Source: UBA5109 sp965662565
GTDB lineage: Bacteria > Pseudomonadota > Gammaproteobacteria > Pseudomonadales > Pseudohongiellaceae
NCBI GenBank assembly: GCA_965662565.1
Contig: CBFIHS010000003.1
Location: 1 to 64,000 of the forward strand
Direction: 5' to 3'
DNA length: 64,000 nt
The translations under genes were made by a program, and so were the position numbers. The notes below the pieces were generated by a model. That model made no database searches. It saw only the letters and a list, made by a program, of their open reading frames with translations, and was not told the DNA's origin. This document shows positions 1 to 8,421 of this stretch, piece after piece (positions within the stretch are counted from its first letter, which is position 1; each line of letters begins with the position of its first letter).

Positions 1-1050
1 ATTTTTGGTGGTGTTAGTATCAACCCTCAAAGAAAAGCGTTGGGCCCAGGCGTAGATATTCTTGTAGCAACGCCTGGACGCTTGTTGGATTTGCATCAGC
101 AAAAAGCTCTTAGACTAGATGAAGTTGAAATTTTAATTTTGGATGAAGCGGATCGAATGTTAGACATGGGCTTTATTCATGATATTAAACAAATACAAAA
201 GCTGGTGCCTAAAAATCGTCAAAACTTAATGTTTTCAGCGACTTTTTCGGATCCGATTAGAGCCTTGGCTAAAACTATTTGTAATCACTCTGTTGAAATA
301 GATGTGGCTCCCCGAAATACAACCATAAAAGCAATTAGCCAAACTATGTATCAATTACCTAAAACAAAAAAAGCAGAATTTCTTGCACGTTTCCTTTCGG
401 AGAATTCGCATCAATCTTTAATTTTTACCCGCACTAAAAGCGGAGCGAATAATCTCGCTAAAAAGCTCAATAAAGTTAACATTCATGCCGCTGCTTTCCA
501 TGGCAACAAAAGCCAAAATCAACGTATTAAGGCATTGGAAGACTTCAAGCAAAATAGAGTGCAAATTCTGGTAGCGACAGATATTGCCGCTAGAGGAATA
601 GACATCGACCAATTAGCATTAGTCGTTAACTATGATCTCCCACATGTGCCTGAAGACTACATCCATCGTATTGGTCGAACTGGTAGAGCCGGTGCTAGTG
701 GACTTGCCGTCTCTTTAGTTGGGCCAGATGAAATCAAGCAGCTGCAATCTATCGAACGTGTCATGAAAGAAAAAATACCCAAGACGGAAATCGATCTTGA
801 TATTTACGACATGCTAAATGAAGAGGAACTGAGAGTGGCAATGATACCTGTTAAAGCTCAAAGCAGTGGAGGTTCACAACGCTCTGGTAGGCCTTCCAAT
901 AGAGGAGCTGGAAGAAACAAGTCAAGGAACACTAAGTCTAAAGAAGGCAATAATTCTGGAAATACCTTTCATGGCAGGGGCGGTGCATTAAATGCACAAA
1001 GAAAGAATAGCGGTAAATCATTTCAAGGTAATCAACAGCGTTCTAGATAA
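1..1050 (+). CDS. rhlE: DEAD-box ATP-dependent RNA helicase, RhlE type (5' end outside window)
   Basis: The reading frame is open from base 1, so the N-terminus, including the Q motif and Walker A, lies outside the window; 349 residues are visible. They begin with GGVSINPQ, the usual RhlE sequence before motif Ia/Ib, then show TPGRLLD, the DEAD box (LILDEADRMLDMGF), the SAT motif (MFSATFS), and in the second RecA domain TDIAARGIDI and HRIGRTGRAG (motif VI). The tail after about residue 280 is low-complexity, rich in Gly, Ser, Arg, Asn and Lys, as in RhlE/RNA-binding helicase tails. It probably remodels structured RNA in ribosome assembly or mRNA decay in the cytoplasm. Family assignment is firm; RhlE rather than another DEAD-box subgroup is inferred from the motifs and tail. 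Confidence 0.9.
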   Translation: MFGGVSINPQRKALGPGVDILVATPGRLLDLHQQKALRLDEVEILILDEADRMLDMGFIHDIKQIQKLVPKNRQNLMFSATFSDPIRALAKTICNHSVEIDVAPRNTTIKAISQTMYQLPKTKKAEFLARFLSENSHQSLIFTRTKSGANNLAKKLNKVNIHAAAFHGNKSQNQRIKALEDFKQNRVQILVATDIAARGIDIDQLALVVNYDLPHVPEDYIHRIGRTGRAGASGLAVSLVGPDEIKQLQSIERVMKEKIPKTEIDLDIYDMLNEEELRVAMIPVKAQSSGGSQRSGRPSNRGAGRNKSRNTKSKEGNNSGNTFHGRGGALNAQRKNSGKSFQGNQQRSR

Positions 1051-1171
1051 TATATTCTAGCAGTAAAAAGCTAGCTTACAATGAACTGTATTTATTATAG
1101 TTTTAACCAGCTTGGTGGCTTATAGTAAAAATTATGCAATGGGTTCACTTCCCATTTTGAGTGAAAGTTTT

Positions 1172-1966
1172 ATGCTTCTATATAGTGCTTTTGAATTAGA
1201 GTTTGAGATTTACGAACCAACGCCATTCATTACAATGCTGAGGCCTCGCAGCAGTGATGTTCAATGGATAGTCCGTGAAGAATTTCGAATTGATCCTCAT
1301 GTGCCGGTTTCAGAATTTACTGATGGTTATGGCAATTTGTGCCAGCGGCTTTTGGCTCCTGTGGGTAACTTCAGAATTCAAACTAATGCTGAAATCAAGG
1401 TTCCAGATTCTATCGATCGAGCACCTGGTGCACCTTTCATCGAAATTCAAAACTTACCTGAAAATGTTCTACATTATCTTTTACCGAGTCGATACTGTGA
1501 GTCTGAACGTTTCTCGTTAATGGCAATAGATATTACAGCCGAGTATGAACCAGGTTATGACCAAGTTGTGGCAATTGAGAATTGGATTCGACAAAACATT
1601 CATTATGTCCCTGTCAGTAGTGATATCCCGATTACTGCTGTTGAGGTGAATCAGAAGGGCTCAGGAGTGTGTAGAGATTTGGCTCACTTAGCCATCGCCA
1701 TGTGTCGCAGTTTAGCGATTCCATCACGTCTAGTTGTGGGTTACTGCTTGGACCTTGAGCCTATGGATATGCACGCTTGGTTTGAAGTTTATGTCGGTGA
1801 CCGATGGTATACATTTGATGCCGCTATGCTAGATAAAAATAAAAAAGCGTATGTTTCAATTGGCTATGGTCGAGACGCAGCTGACGTGGCGGTCTACAAT
1901 CAGTTCGGTCCTGCGGTTTATCCAAGCTACCAAAAGGTATCAGTATCTCGTAACAAGCAAATGTAG
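1172..1966 (+). CDS. Transglutaminase-like cysteine peptidase family protein
   Basis: The protein has an N-terminal beta-rich domain (bacterial transglutaminase-like N region) followed by a transglutaminase core. The catalytic triad is visible as Cys in GSGVCRDLAH, His in MDMHAWFEV and Asp in WYTFDAA, about residues 167, 201 and 216 from the start used here. No signal peptide is evident, so it should be cytoplasmic. The frame is open further upstream to a TTG at 1112 and an ATG at 1139. I prefer the ATG at 1172 because the conserved N-terminal domain begins just after it, although no start has a strong ribosome binding site. Related proteins are often linked to cyanophycin-like or tail-peptide modification genes, but no such neighbour is present, so the substrate is unknown. 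Confidence 0.8.
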   Translation: MLLYSAFELEFEIYEPTPFITMLRPRSSDVQWIVREEFRIDPHVPVSEFTDGYGNLCQRLLAPVGNFRIQTNAEIKVPDSIDRAPGAPFIEIQNLPENVLHYLLPSRYCESERFSLMAIDITAEYEPGYDQVVAIENWIRQNIHYVPVSSDIPITAVEVNQKGSGVCRDLAHLAIAMCRSLAIPSRLVVGYCLDLEPMDMHAWFEVYVGDRWYTFDAAMLDKNKKAYVSIGYGRDAADVAVYNQFGPAVYPSYQKVSVSRNKQM

Positions 1967-2414
1967 GTAAAAGGCAGTAACTTCAGCTGATTCTTTTTCC
2001 TTGCATCATCTAATGCTATTTTCTAGCTCTAGGCACTTTTACTTTGTTTCTAATAAGCTCTTCTTTTATAGTCTCTATTTGAGGCGTGAAGTTAGCTTCA
2101 GTATCTAAAACTAGTAAAAAAGAGTGCTTTAACTCTATACTAAATATCGTACTTCTTTTCCAAATTGTTGCTGGCAAGCTTATATGCTGATTAATTACAG
2201 GTTTGAATCATTCAATGATACAGGTCTTACTCAAAGTTGCTCATAAGAGCTTCATCTCTATGGGCAATAGTTTAATCCTACACTTAGCCTGAATGGATTC
2301 ATACAAGGTAAAACATAAAAAGAGGGGGTTGGGATACTCTATGCAAAAAGTAAATGCACTTATAGCTCAAAAATAAGTATATTCATCCTAATTATAAAAA
2401 ATAAGGAATCTAGA
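1967..2414. other. Intergenic region without recognised genes
   Basis: This is 448 bases of AT-rich sequence between the transglutaminase-like gene and the EamA transporter. No open frame of useful length, tRNA-like fold or clear terminator was seen. The last bases (about 2402-2407, AAGGAA) supply a plausible ribosome binding site for the transporter. Promoters are likely here but none could be assigned with confidence. Confidence 0.5.
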
Positions 2415-3326
2415 ATGGTCGATCGGTCAAACTGGCGTGCTTACGGCCTGATGATTTTTACAACTTGGTGTTGGGGTCTTAACAGTATTTTTAGCCGGCT
2501 CGCAGTAGGTGAAATTTCACCGATGCAGCTTGTTATGTTTCGTTGGCTTGGTGTCATTATAATTTTATGGGTTTTCACTCGAAAACATTTAGCTCAAGAT
2601 TGGCCAATTTTGAAAACGCATTTATTATTTTTGGGAGTTATTGGAAGCGCGGGGTTTACCATCTTTAACTATTTTTTCTATCTTGGAGGCCATCATACAG
2701 GCGCGATTAATATTGGTATTTTACAAGGCTCGATTCCTATATTTGTTCTGCTTTTTAGTTTTCTGGCTTTTAGGAAAAGAGTAAGCCCAATACAGGCTAT
2801 TGGTATTTTAGTCACCTTGCTTGGCGTTGTAATTGTTACATCAGGAGGCAGTTGGCGTGAGCTACAAGCCTTTTCGATCAATCGCGGTGATCTGTATATT
2901 ATAATTGCTTGTTTTTTTTACGCGGTCTACGCAGTTGCCCTCACTCGCCGACCGAAGGTGTCGGCAATAAGTTTGTTTACAGTTATGGCTGTCTCAGCCT
3001 GGATAGTCTCCTTACCTCTGCTTGCCTTTGAGGTTCTACAACAGGGATGGCAGGCCCCAACTTCCAAAGGGTGGCTGATTGCTTTGGTCGTGGCAGTTCT
3101 ACCGTCCCTGCTTGCGCAAGTGTTTTTCATTCAGAGCGTTGCGCTGATCGGAGCGAACCGAGCAGGAGCGTTTATCAACCTAATACCGATATTTGCTGCA
3201 ATAATGGCTGTTATTTTTCTGCAGGAGAGCTTTGAACTGTACCATGCTATTTCGCTTGCATTGGTGCTGGGTGGAATTATTTTGTCAGAGTTTGGACGCA
3301 ACCGCTTATCCGAAAAAAGGTCGTGA
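2415..3326 (+). CDS. DMT-superfamily (EamA) transporter
   Basis: This 303-residue protein is almost wholly hydrophobic and contains two tandem EamA repeats, about residues 10-140 and 155-295, giving some ten predicted membrane helices, the standard size of the drug/metabolite transporter superfamily. Typical features are the WG.N hinge in helix 1 and the R.L in the FRWLGVI segment. The ATG at 2415 follows an AAGGAA ribosome binding site. It should act in the inner membrane as an exporter or importer of small metabolites, but the substrate cannot be told from sequence. It stands alone between long non-coding stretches. Confidence 0.88.
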   Translation: MVDRSNWRAYGLMIFTTWCWGLNSIFSRLAVGEISPMQLVMFRWLGVIIILWVFTRKHLAQDWPILKTHLLFLGVIGSAGFTIFNYFFYLGGHHTGAINIGILQGSIPIFVLLFSFLAFRKRVSPIQAIGILVTLLGVVIVTSGGSWRELQAFSINRGDLYIIIACFFYAVYAVALTRRPKVSAISLFTVMAVSAWIVSLPLLAFEVLQQGWQAPTSKGWLIALVVAVLPSLLAQVFFIQSVALIGANRAGAFINLIPIFAAIMAVIFLQESFELYHAISLALVLGGIILSEFGRNRLSEKRS

Positions 3327-3419
3327 TCTAATTCTGCAGGCTGTCTTGGCTGTCTAGAGTGGGTTCTAGCTATTACTAATTCTTAGCATTCTTAGTAGGA
3401 AGGTTTAGCTTTTTGAAAA

Positions 3420-3496
3420 TGGTGGGCCCAGTAGGACTTGAACCTACGACCAATCGATTATGAGTCGACTGCTCTAACCAGCTGAGCTATGGGCCC
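3420..3496 (-). tRNA. tRNA with CAU anticodon, probably tRNA-Ile2
   Basis: Read on the minus strand, the 77 bases fold as a complete tRNA: acceptor GGGCCCA pairing with TGGGCCC, D arm GCTC/GAGC, anticodon stem GTCGA/TCGAT around CTCATAA, T arm GTAGG/CCTAC around TTCAAGT, and an encoded CCA end. The anticodon is CAT. The variable region TTGGTCG and T loop resemble the AUA-decoding isoleucine tRNA, whose C34 is changed to lysidine by TilS, more than elongator tRNA-Met. A tRNA near rpoD is also seen in Pseudomonas. The isoacceptor call is an inference from similarity; the tRNA itself is secure. Confidence 0.9.
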
Positions 3497-3600
3497 TTTA
3501 GTCTTTGTCGAAATAGTTTTACTGTTAATTCTTCTTGTAGTTTTCAGCTAGCTTTCAAATTAAGCGAGTGCGCTTTAGTTAAAATCCAATTTGAAATTCC

Positions 3601-3630
3601 AAAAAGAAGGGGCGCATTATAATGCGCCCC
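3601..3630 (-). terminator. Rho-independent terminator of rpoD
   Basis: A perfect 22-base palindrome (GGGGCGCATT-AT-AATGCGCCCC, 3609-3630) lies 21 bases beyond the rpoD stop. On the minus strand it is followed by TTCTTTTT, the U-rich tract of an intrinsic terminator. It would close the rpsU-dnaG-rpoD operon before the tRNA gene. Confidence 0.85.
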
Positions 3631-3651
3631 ATGTGTTCATGCCAGTCTTGC

Positions 3652-5490
3652 TTAGTTTTCGTCTAGAAAGCTTTTGAGATGATCAGACCGGGTTGGGTGT
3701 CTCAACTTCCTCAAGGCTTTTGCTTCAATTTGACGAATACGCTCACGTGTTACGTCAAACTGTTTGCCTACTTCTTCTAGAGTATGGTCGGTATTCATAT
3801 CGATACCAAAACGCATACGCAATACTTTGGCTTCTCTGGCAGTTAAGCTACCAAGTACATCTTTGGTTGCTTCTCGTAAGCCTTCATCCAGTGAAGAATC
3901 AACAGGAGAATCAATGTTAGCGTCTTCAATAAAATCACCAAGATGTGAATCTTCATCATCGCCAATTGGCGTCTCCATAGAGATAGGTTCTTTGGCAATT
4001 TTAAGGACTTTGCGAATCTTATCTTCGGATAAGTCCATGCGCTCGCCAAGTTCTTCTGGGGTTGGTTCACGACCTTTCTCATGCAGCATTTGTCGAGAAA
4101 TACGGTTGAGTTTATTGATTGTCTCAATCATGTGTACCGGGATACGAATAGTTCTTGCCTGATCCGCAATTGAACGCGTGATAGCTTGACGAATCCACCA
4201 AGTCGCGTAAGTGGAGAATTTATATCCACGGCGATATTCAAATTTATCAACGGCTTTCATTAGGCCGATGTTGCCTTCTTGTATGAGGTCAAGAAATTGA
4301 AGGCCACGATTTGTGTACTTTTTGGCAATCGATATTACAAGACGTAAGTTGGCTTCAACCATGTCTTTTTTGGCGCGACGTGACTTTGCCTCACCTATAG
4401 ACATTTGGCGATTGATGTCTTTAATTTCAGCGATAGTGAGGCCGGTTTCTTCTTCGATCATAGACATTTTACGTTGGGCACGCACAAGCTCTATTTTCAC
4501 TGAAGCCAAAGTTTCAGAGTAAGGCTTTCCTTTTAGATAAGGTTCAATCCATTTTTGATTTATTTCATTGCCAGGGAACTCTTTGATAAAAGTAGATCGT
4601 GGCATTTTGCCAATACGAACAGCTAAATTCTGGATGTTTCTCTCGTGCCTTCTAATGCGATCGAGAATAGCTCGAATGTGCTCCAGTAAAGGGTCGAACT
4701 GTCTGGGTACTAACTTAAAATACTTGAAGGCTTCACCCAAAGCTTCAAGCCCGGCAATGCCTTTTTCATGCTGGCGGCCATATTTTTTCAATGCTCTTTG
4801 CGCAGAAGCATTGGCTTTCTTTAACTCAGTAAAACGTATTTTGGCTTCTTCAGGATCTGGCCCGGTATTGGCTTCCTCATCATCATCAGCATCATCATCT
4901 TCAGAAATAGCATTTTTTGCTTCTGCAGCTTCTGCTCTTTCTTCCTCTGTTAGCGGAGGAGGGATGTCGTCATCAGATGTATCAAGATAACCAGTAAGGA
5001 TGTCGCTAAGCTTGCGCTCTTCTTTTTCGTATTGAGCGTATTCTTCAAGAATGTATTCAACGGTACCTGGAAAGAATGCCATAGCAGACATTAACTCACG
5101 AATCCCTTCCTCAATACGCTTGGCAATAACGATTTCGCCTTCACGCGTTAGGAGCTCAACTGTTCCCATTTCACGCATATACATACGTACAGGATCAGTG
5201 GTCCGGCCTGCTTCATTTTCTACAGCGGCAAGTGCAGCTGCGGCTTCTGCAGCAGCTAGCTCGTCAGTAGATTCATTCTCAATCATGAGTAACTCATCAG
5301 CATCAGGTGCGGTTTCATATACCTTGATGCCCATGTCATCAATCATTTGAATGATGTCTTCAACCTGATCAGGGTCTGAGATTGACTCTGGCAGGTGGTC
5401 ATTAACCTGCGCATAAGTTAGGTAAGATTGTTCCTTACCTTTTGCAATCAATGCCTTAAGGCTAGATTGTTGAGTTCCGATATCGCTCAT
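3652..5490 (-). CDS. rpoD: RNA polymerase primary sigma factor RpoD (sigma-70)
   Basis: At 612 residues this has the length of gammaproteobacterial RpoD (613 in E. coli). Region 1.1 is at the N-terminus, region 1.2 carries DPVRMYMREMG, and an acidic Asp/Glu-rich non-conserved region follows at about 165-220. Regions 2.1-2.4 contain the core-binding and -10-reading stretch (LRLVISIAKKY, FLDLIQEGN, YKFSTYATWWIRQAI). Region 3 begins at about IPVHMIETINK, and region 4.2 holds the -35 reading helix-turn-helix (TLEEVGKQFDVTRERIRQIE). It directs RNA polymerase to housekeeping promoters. It is the last gene of the rpsU-yqeY-dnaG-rpoD operon. The 160-base gap from dnaG leaves room for an internal promoter, as is known for this operon in E. 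coli. Confidence 0.98.
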   Translation of the reverse strand: MSDIGTQQSSLKALIAKGKEQSYLTYAQVNDHLPESISDPDQVEDIIQMIDDMGIKVYETAPDADELLMIENESTDELAAAEAAAALAAVENEAGRTTDPVRMYMREMGTVELLTREGEIVIAKRIEEGIRELMSAMAFFPGTVEYILEEYAQYEKEERKLSDILTGYLDTSDDDIPPPLTEEERAEAAEAKNAISEDDDADDDEEANTGPDPEEAKIRFTELKKANASAQRALKKYGRQHEKGIAGLEALGEAFKYFKLVPRQFDPLLEHIRAILDRIRRHERNIQNLAVRIGKMPRSTFIKEFPGNEINQKWIEPYLKGKPYSETLASVKIELVRAQRKMSMIEEETGLTIAEIKDINRQMSIGEAKSRRAKKDMVEANLRLVISIAKKYTNRGLQFLDLIQEGNIGLMKAVDKFEYRRGYKFSTYATWWIRQAITRSIADQARTIRIPVHMIETINKLNRISRQMLHEKGREPTPEELGERMDLSEDKIRKVLKIAKEPISMETPIGDDEDSHLGDFIEDANIDSPVDSSLDEGLREATKDVLGSLTAREAKVLRMRFGIDMNTDHTLEEVGKQFDVTRERIRQIEAKALRKLRHPTRSDHLKSFLDEN

Positions 5491-5650
5491 GAATAGGGGG
5501 CCTTTGGAAAGGGGTTTTAATTTTAATGGGTCTTAAACAATTTTTTAAAAGAAAACTAACCGACTATTATAACTAAGCTGCTAAATTGATACTAGCGATT
5601 ACTGCTACTTAGATTGGGTTTAATGGTGAAAGTTCAAGTGTTTATGAAAA

Positions 5651-7420
5651 TTAAAGTTTTTTTGCTTCTAAGTTCTTTTTTGCTTTTTCAAGCAAAGAGT
5701 TTTGAGCATGGTGGCGCCTGGCTAAAGCAGTCAAATGTTGAATGATCTCCTGAAATTCTTTTTCTATCCCGCCAGGAGGAGTAATTTGTTCTTTATCCAT
5801 TATTTTGATTAGCTGGGAACCCAGTGGTTTTGCATAAGCCATCCCTAGTAGCTCATGTGTCGTCATTGCTGATGAACGCTTTGCAAGCTCGATAACTTCA
5901 AGTAATAAGTTTAGATCCATGCTTTGCAATTCTCTAAGTTCATCACTGATTTCCACTTTATTTACAATGCCGGGTTTAAGCAAAATCAAGTTGACGGCTT
6001 TTATGAAGGCTGTGTGCATTTGGTTCTTTTTTTGAATTTGAGGTTTAGGCTTGCCTGTTGGGCTTGGTTTCACCACCGTCGGGGCATGGGGGTGATGTTG
6101 ATTGCTTTGAGCATCGCTGTTATCCAAGTTATTAAGGGTTTCTAGATCTACACCGGTAATATTGGCTAATTGATCAATAATTAGTTTGTGCAGGACCCCT
6201 GGAGGGAATTTTTGGATTAAAGGTAAGGCTAAAGTTGCTAATTTTGCCCGGCCCTCTAGTGAGTCCATTTCAACCTGAGAAGATAAATTTTCAAAAAAGA
6301 ATTCGGCTAATTGAGTGGACTTATTAATGCTCTGTGTAAAGGCTTTAGTGCCTATTTTACGAATCTGGCTGTCAGGGTCTTCACCGTCAGGTAAAAATAA
6401 AAAACGGGCACTGCGGCCATCTTCCATCAGTGGTATTGCTTGTTGCAGTGCGCGCCACGCAGCTTCCTTGCCAGCATTGTCGCCATCGAAACAAAATACC
6501 ACTTCAGGCACTAATTTAAATAGCCTTTTCAGGTGTGAAGAAGAAGTCGCAGTTCCAAGAGTGGCAACAGAATAATGGATATCATTCTGGGCAAGGGCGA
6601 TGACATCCATATACCCTTCGACAATTAAAAAACGCTCTAGTTTTCTAACTTTTTGCTTTGCTTCATAAAGCCCATAAAGCTCTTCACCCTTATGAAATAC
6701 GGGTGTTTCAGGTGAGTTTAAGTATTTTGGTTTGTCATCACCGATGACTCGGCCACCAAAGGCGATTACCCTGCCGCGCTGGTCTCGAATGGGAAACATT
6801 ATGCGCCTACGGAAACGATCGTAAATAGGGTTGCGTTTGTTCTCGGGGTTTTCGATTGATAGGCCTGCATCTAACAAAGCTTGTTTAGAGTCAGAGCTGG
6901 TTCCTAAGTGTTCGAGTAGATTTTGCCAACCGTCCGGGGCAAAACCTAGTTTGAAGTCGCGTGCAATCTCGCCGCTTAATCCACGTTCTTTAAGATAAGA
7001 GATGGCGCCATTTCGGTCTGGGTGCTGCCGCAGTTGTTGCTGAAAATAACTACAGGCCTTTTCTAAAATTTCAAAGAGAGTTTGGTTTTTCTCACGTGCT
7101 TGGTGTTCTTGTGCAGATTCTGTTCTAGGAACTTCTAGTCCCATACTGTTAGCTAGAGACTCAATAGCTTGTGGGTATTCGATGTTTTCATAATCCATCA
7201 CAAAACCGATAGCATTGCCTCCCTTGCCGCAACCAAAACAATAGTAAAACTGTTTGTCGGGTTCCACGGAGAATGATGGGCTTTTTTCTTGATGGAAGGG
7301 GCATAGGCCCGAGTAATTTTTACCGGTTTTTCTTAGAGTTATACGAGACCCAACAATATCAACGATATCGGCACGAGAGAGTAAGTCATCAATGAAGGAT
7401 TGTGGGATTAAACCGGCCAT
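5651..7420 (-). CDS. dnaG: DNA primase DnaG
   Basis: The 589-residue protein has the three primase parts in order. The N-terminal CHC2 zinc ribbon has ligands in CPFHQEK and YYCFGCGKGG. The RNA polymerase core and TOPRIM domain show IVEGYMDVIAL and CFDGDNAGKEAAWRAL, where the Asp and Glu bind Mg. The C-terminal helical domain, after a Pro/Gln/Lys-rich linker at about 440-470, contacts the DnaB helicase. It makes the RNA primers for lagging-strand synthesis. The gene sits between yqeY and rpoD in the macromolecular synthesis operon, matching the order in Pseudomonas. The ATG start gives the usual MAGLIPQSFIDDLL beginning. Confidence 0.98.
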   Translation of the reverse strand: MAGLIPQSFIDDLLSRADIVDIVGSRITLRKTGKNYSGLCPFHQEKSPSFSVEPDKQFYYCFGCGKGGNAIGFVMDYENIEYPQAIESLANSMGLEVPRTESAQEHQAREKNQTLFEILEKACSYFQQQLRQHPDRNGAISYLKERGLSGEIARDFKLGFAPDGWQNLLEHLGTSSDSKQALLDAGLSIENPENKRNPIYDRFRRRIMFPIRDQRGRVIAFGGRVIGDDKPKYLNSPETPVFHKGEELYGLYEAKQKVRKLERFLIVEGYMDVIALAQNDIHYSVATLGTATSSSHLKRLFKLVPEVVFCFDGDNAGKEAAWRALQQAIPLMEDGRSARFLFLPDGEDPDSQIRKIGTKAFTQSINKSTQLAEFFFENLSSQVEMDSLEGRAKLATLALPLIQKFPPGVLHKLIIDQLANITGVDLETLNNLDNSDAQSNQHHPHAPTVVKPSPTGKPKPQIQKKNQMHTAFIKAVNLILLKPGIVNKVEISDELRELQSMDLNLLLEVIELAKRSSAMTTHELLGMAYAKPLGSQLIKIMDKEQITPPGGIEKEFQEIIQHLTALARRHHAQNSLLEKAKKNLEAKKL

Positions 7421-7500
7421 AAACTAAAGCTAATAATTCGCAACTAGAACTGCGAAGAATACAGGAAATGCTAAAAAAAGTGTTTTAAAGATTTGGAAAT

Positions 7501-7953
7501 TTATGCGAGCTTTGCTTTTACGATGCTGCTGACTTGCCCCATATCAGAGCGACCCATTACTTGAGGTCTGACCAAGTTCATGACTGCGCCCATATCTTTC
7601 ATAGAGCTAGCGCTAGTTTCATTAATGGCCTGATCAATGATGCTTGATATTTCTTCTTCGGTTAATTGACTTGGAAGGAATTCTTGAATCACATCTATTT
7701 CGATCTGTTCAACTTCGGCAAGCTCTTTACGGTCTGCTGCTTCGTACTGCTTTATGGATTCCCGGCGTTGTTTGATCATTTTATCGAGAATAGTAATGAC
7801 CCGATCATCATCAATCTCGATGCGTTCATCTACTTCGATTCTTTTTATTTCGGCAAGCATTAGACGAATAGCAGACAAGCGAGGCTTATTTTTGGCGCGC
7901 ATCGCAAGCTTCATGGCTTCGCTGATTCTTTCTTTTAATATCTGCTCAGTCAT
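7501..7953 (-). CDS. GatB/YqeY domain protein
   Basis: This 150-residue protein is a full-length YqeY family member, beginning with an ERISEAMKLAMRAK helix and ending with the small C-terminal helical module that resembles the tRNA-binding tail of GatB. Conserved stretches include ALRLML-like SAIRLMLAEIK and the C-terminal MGAVMNLVRPQVMGRSDMGQ. The family is thought to interact with tRNA or amidotransferases, but its role is not settled. It lies 33 bases after rpsU and 80 before dnaG, the position it has in many gammaproteobacteria, so it is probably expressed with the translation and replication genes around it. Confidence 0.92.
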   Translation of the reverse strand: MTEQILKERISEAMKLAMRAKNKPRLSAIRLMLAEIKRIEVDERIEIDDDRVITILDKMIKQRRESIKQYEAADRKELAEVEQIEIDVIQEFLPSQLTEEEISSIIDQAINETSASSMKDMGAVMNLVRPQVMGRSDMGQVSSIVKAKLA

Positions 7954-7986
7954 GTCAGGTTTACTATCTTAGACTTGGGAGAATTC

Positions 7987-8202
7987 TTAGTAGAGGCGTT
8001 TAGTTCTACGAGTTTCGCGAGAGACTTTTTTCGCATGACGCTTTACAGCCGCCGCAGCTTTACGCTTACGAATAGAAGTAGGCTTTTCATAGAATTCACG
8101 ACGACGAACTTCAGCCAGAACACCGGCTTTTTCACAAGAACGTTTGAAACGACGCAGAGCGACGTCAAATGGTTCATTTTCTTTTAATCTGACAACAGGC
8201 AT
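7987..8202 (-). CDS. rpsU: 30S ribosomal protein S21
   Basis: The 71-residue, strongly basic protein matches bacterial S21 over its whole length: MPVVRLKENEPFDVALRRFKR at the start, a REFYEKPTSIRKRK centre and a Lys/Arg-rich tail. S21 binds the platform of the small subunit near the anti-Shine-Dalgarno sequence and helps initiation. It heads the rpsU-yqeY-dnaG-rpoD operon. A plausible sigma-70 promoter lies about 60-90 bases upstream. In Pseudomonas the next gene on the other strand is tsaD; here an 11.6 kb block separates the two. Confidence 0.97.
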   Translation of the reverse strand: MPVVRLKENEPFDVALRRFKRSCEKAGVLAEVRRREFYEKPTSIRKRKAAAAVKRHAKKVSRETRRTKRLY

Positions 8203-8260
8203 TGATGCTCCAGTGTTGTGTAATGTTATAAATTAATTGATCCTGCTTTTAGGGCGGCAA

Positions 8261-8289
8261 ATTCTAATGCCTAATGCTTTGAATTGCAA
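8261..8289 (-). promoter_or_regulatory. Candidate sigma-70 promoter for the rpsU-dnaG-rpoD operon
   Basis: On the minus strand TTGCAA (8284-8289) and TAGAAT (8261-8266) are separated by 17 bases. These match the -35 and -10 consensus at four and five of six positions. The predicted start of transcription lies about 50 bases before the rpsU ATG. The call rests on consensus matching and position only. Confidence 0.5.
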
Positions 8290-8360
8290 AGTTTATGACC
8301 AAGAGAATGACGAAATTTGCCGTTCTAGAAATTATCGGGAGTACTTTGGCTAATTGATGC

Positions 8361-8401
8361 TTTAAAACAGGCCAAAGTTTCAGCTTTCAGCCTGTTTTAA
8401 A
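8361..8401 (-). terminator. Hairpin terminator after the amidohydrolase gene
   Basis: Two 12-base arms (TTTAAAACAGGC at 8361-8372 and its exact complement at 8390-8401) surround a 17-base loop. The hairpin lies 21 bases after the amidohydrolase stop and upstream of the rpsU promoter. The A/T ends of the stem supply a short U tract on either strand, so it may work in both directions. Confidence 0.6.
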
Positions 8402-8421
8402 ATAATGGCTAGTCAGTGGTT

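Noticed and set aside
3420..3496. tRNA as an integration site for a genomic island
   Set aside because: There is no integrase or direct repeat of the tRNA 3' end nearby, and the flanking genes are ordinary chromosomal genes.
3764..5350. Several plus-strand frames across rpoD
   Set aside because: They are antisense shadows of a strongly conserved gene, without ribosome binding sites or recognisable domains.
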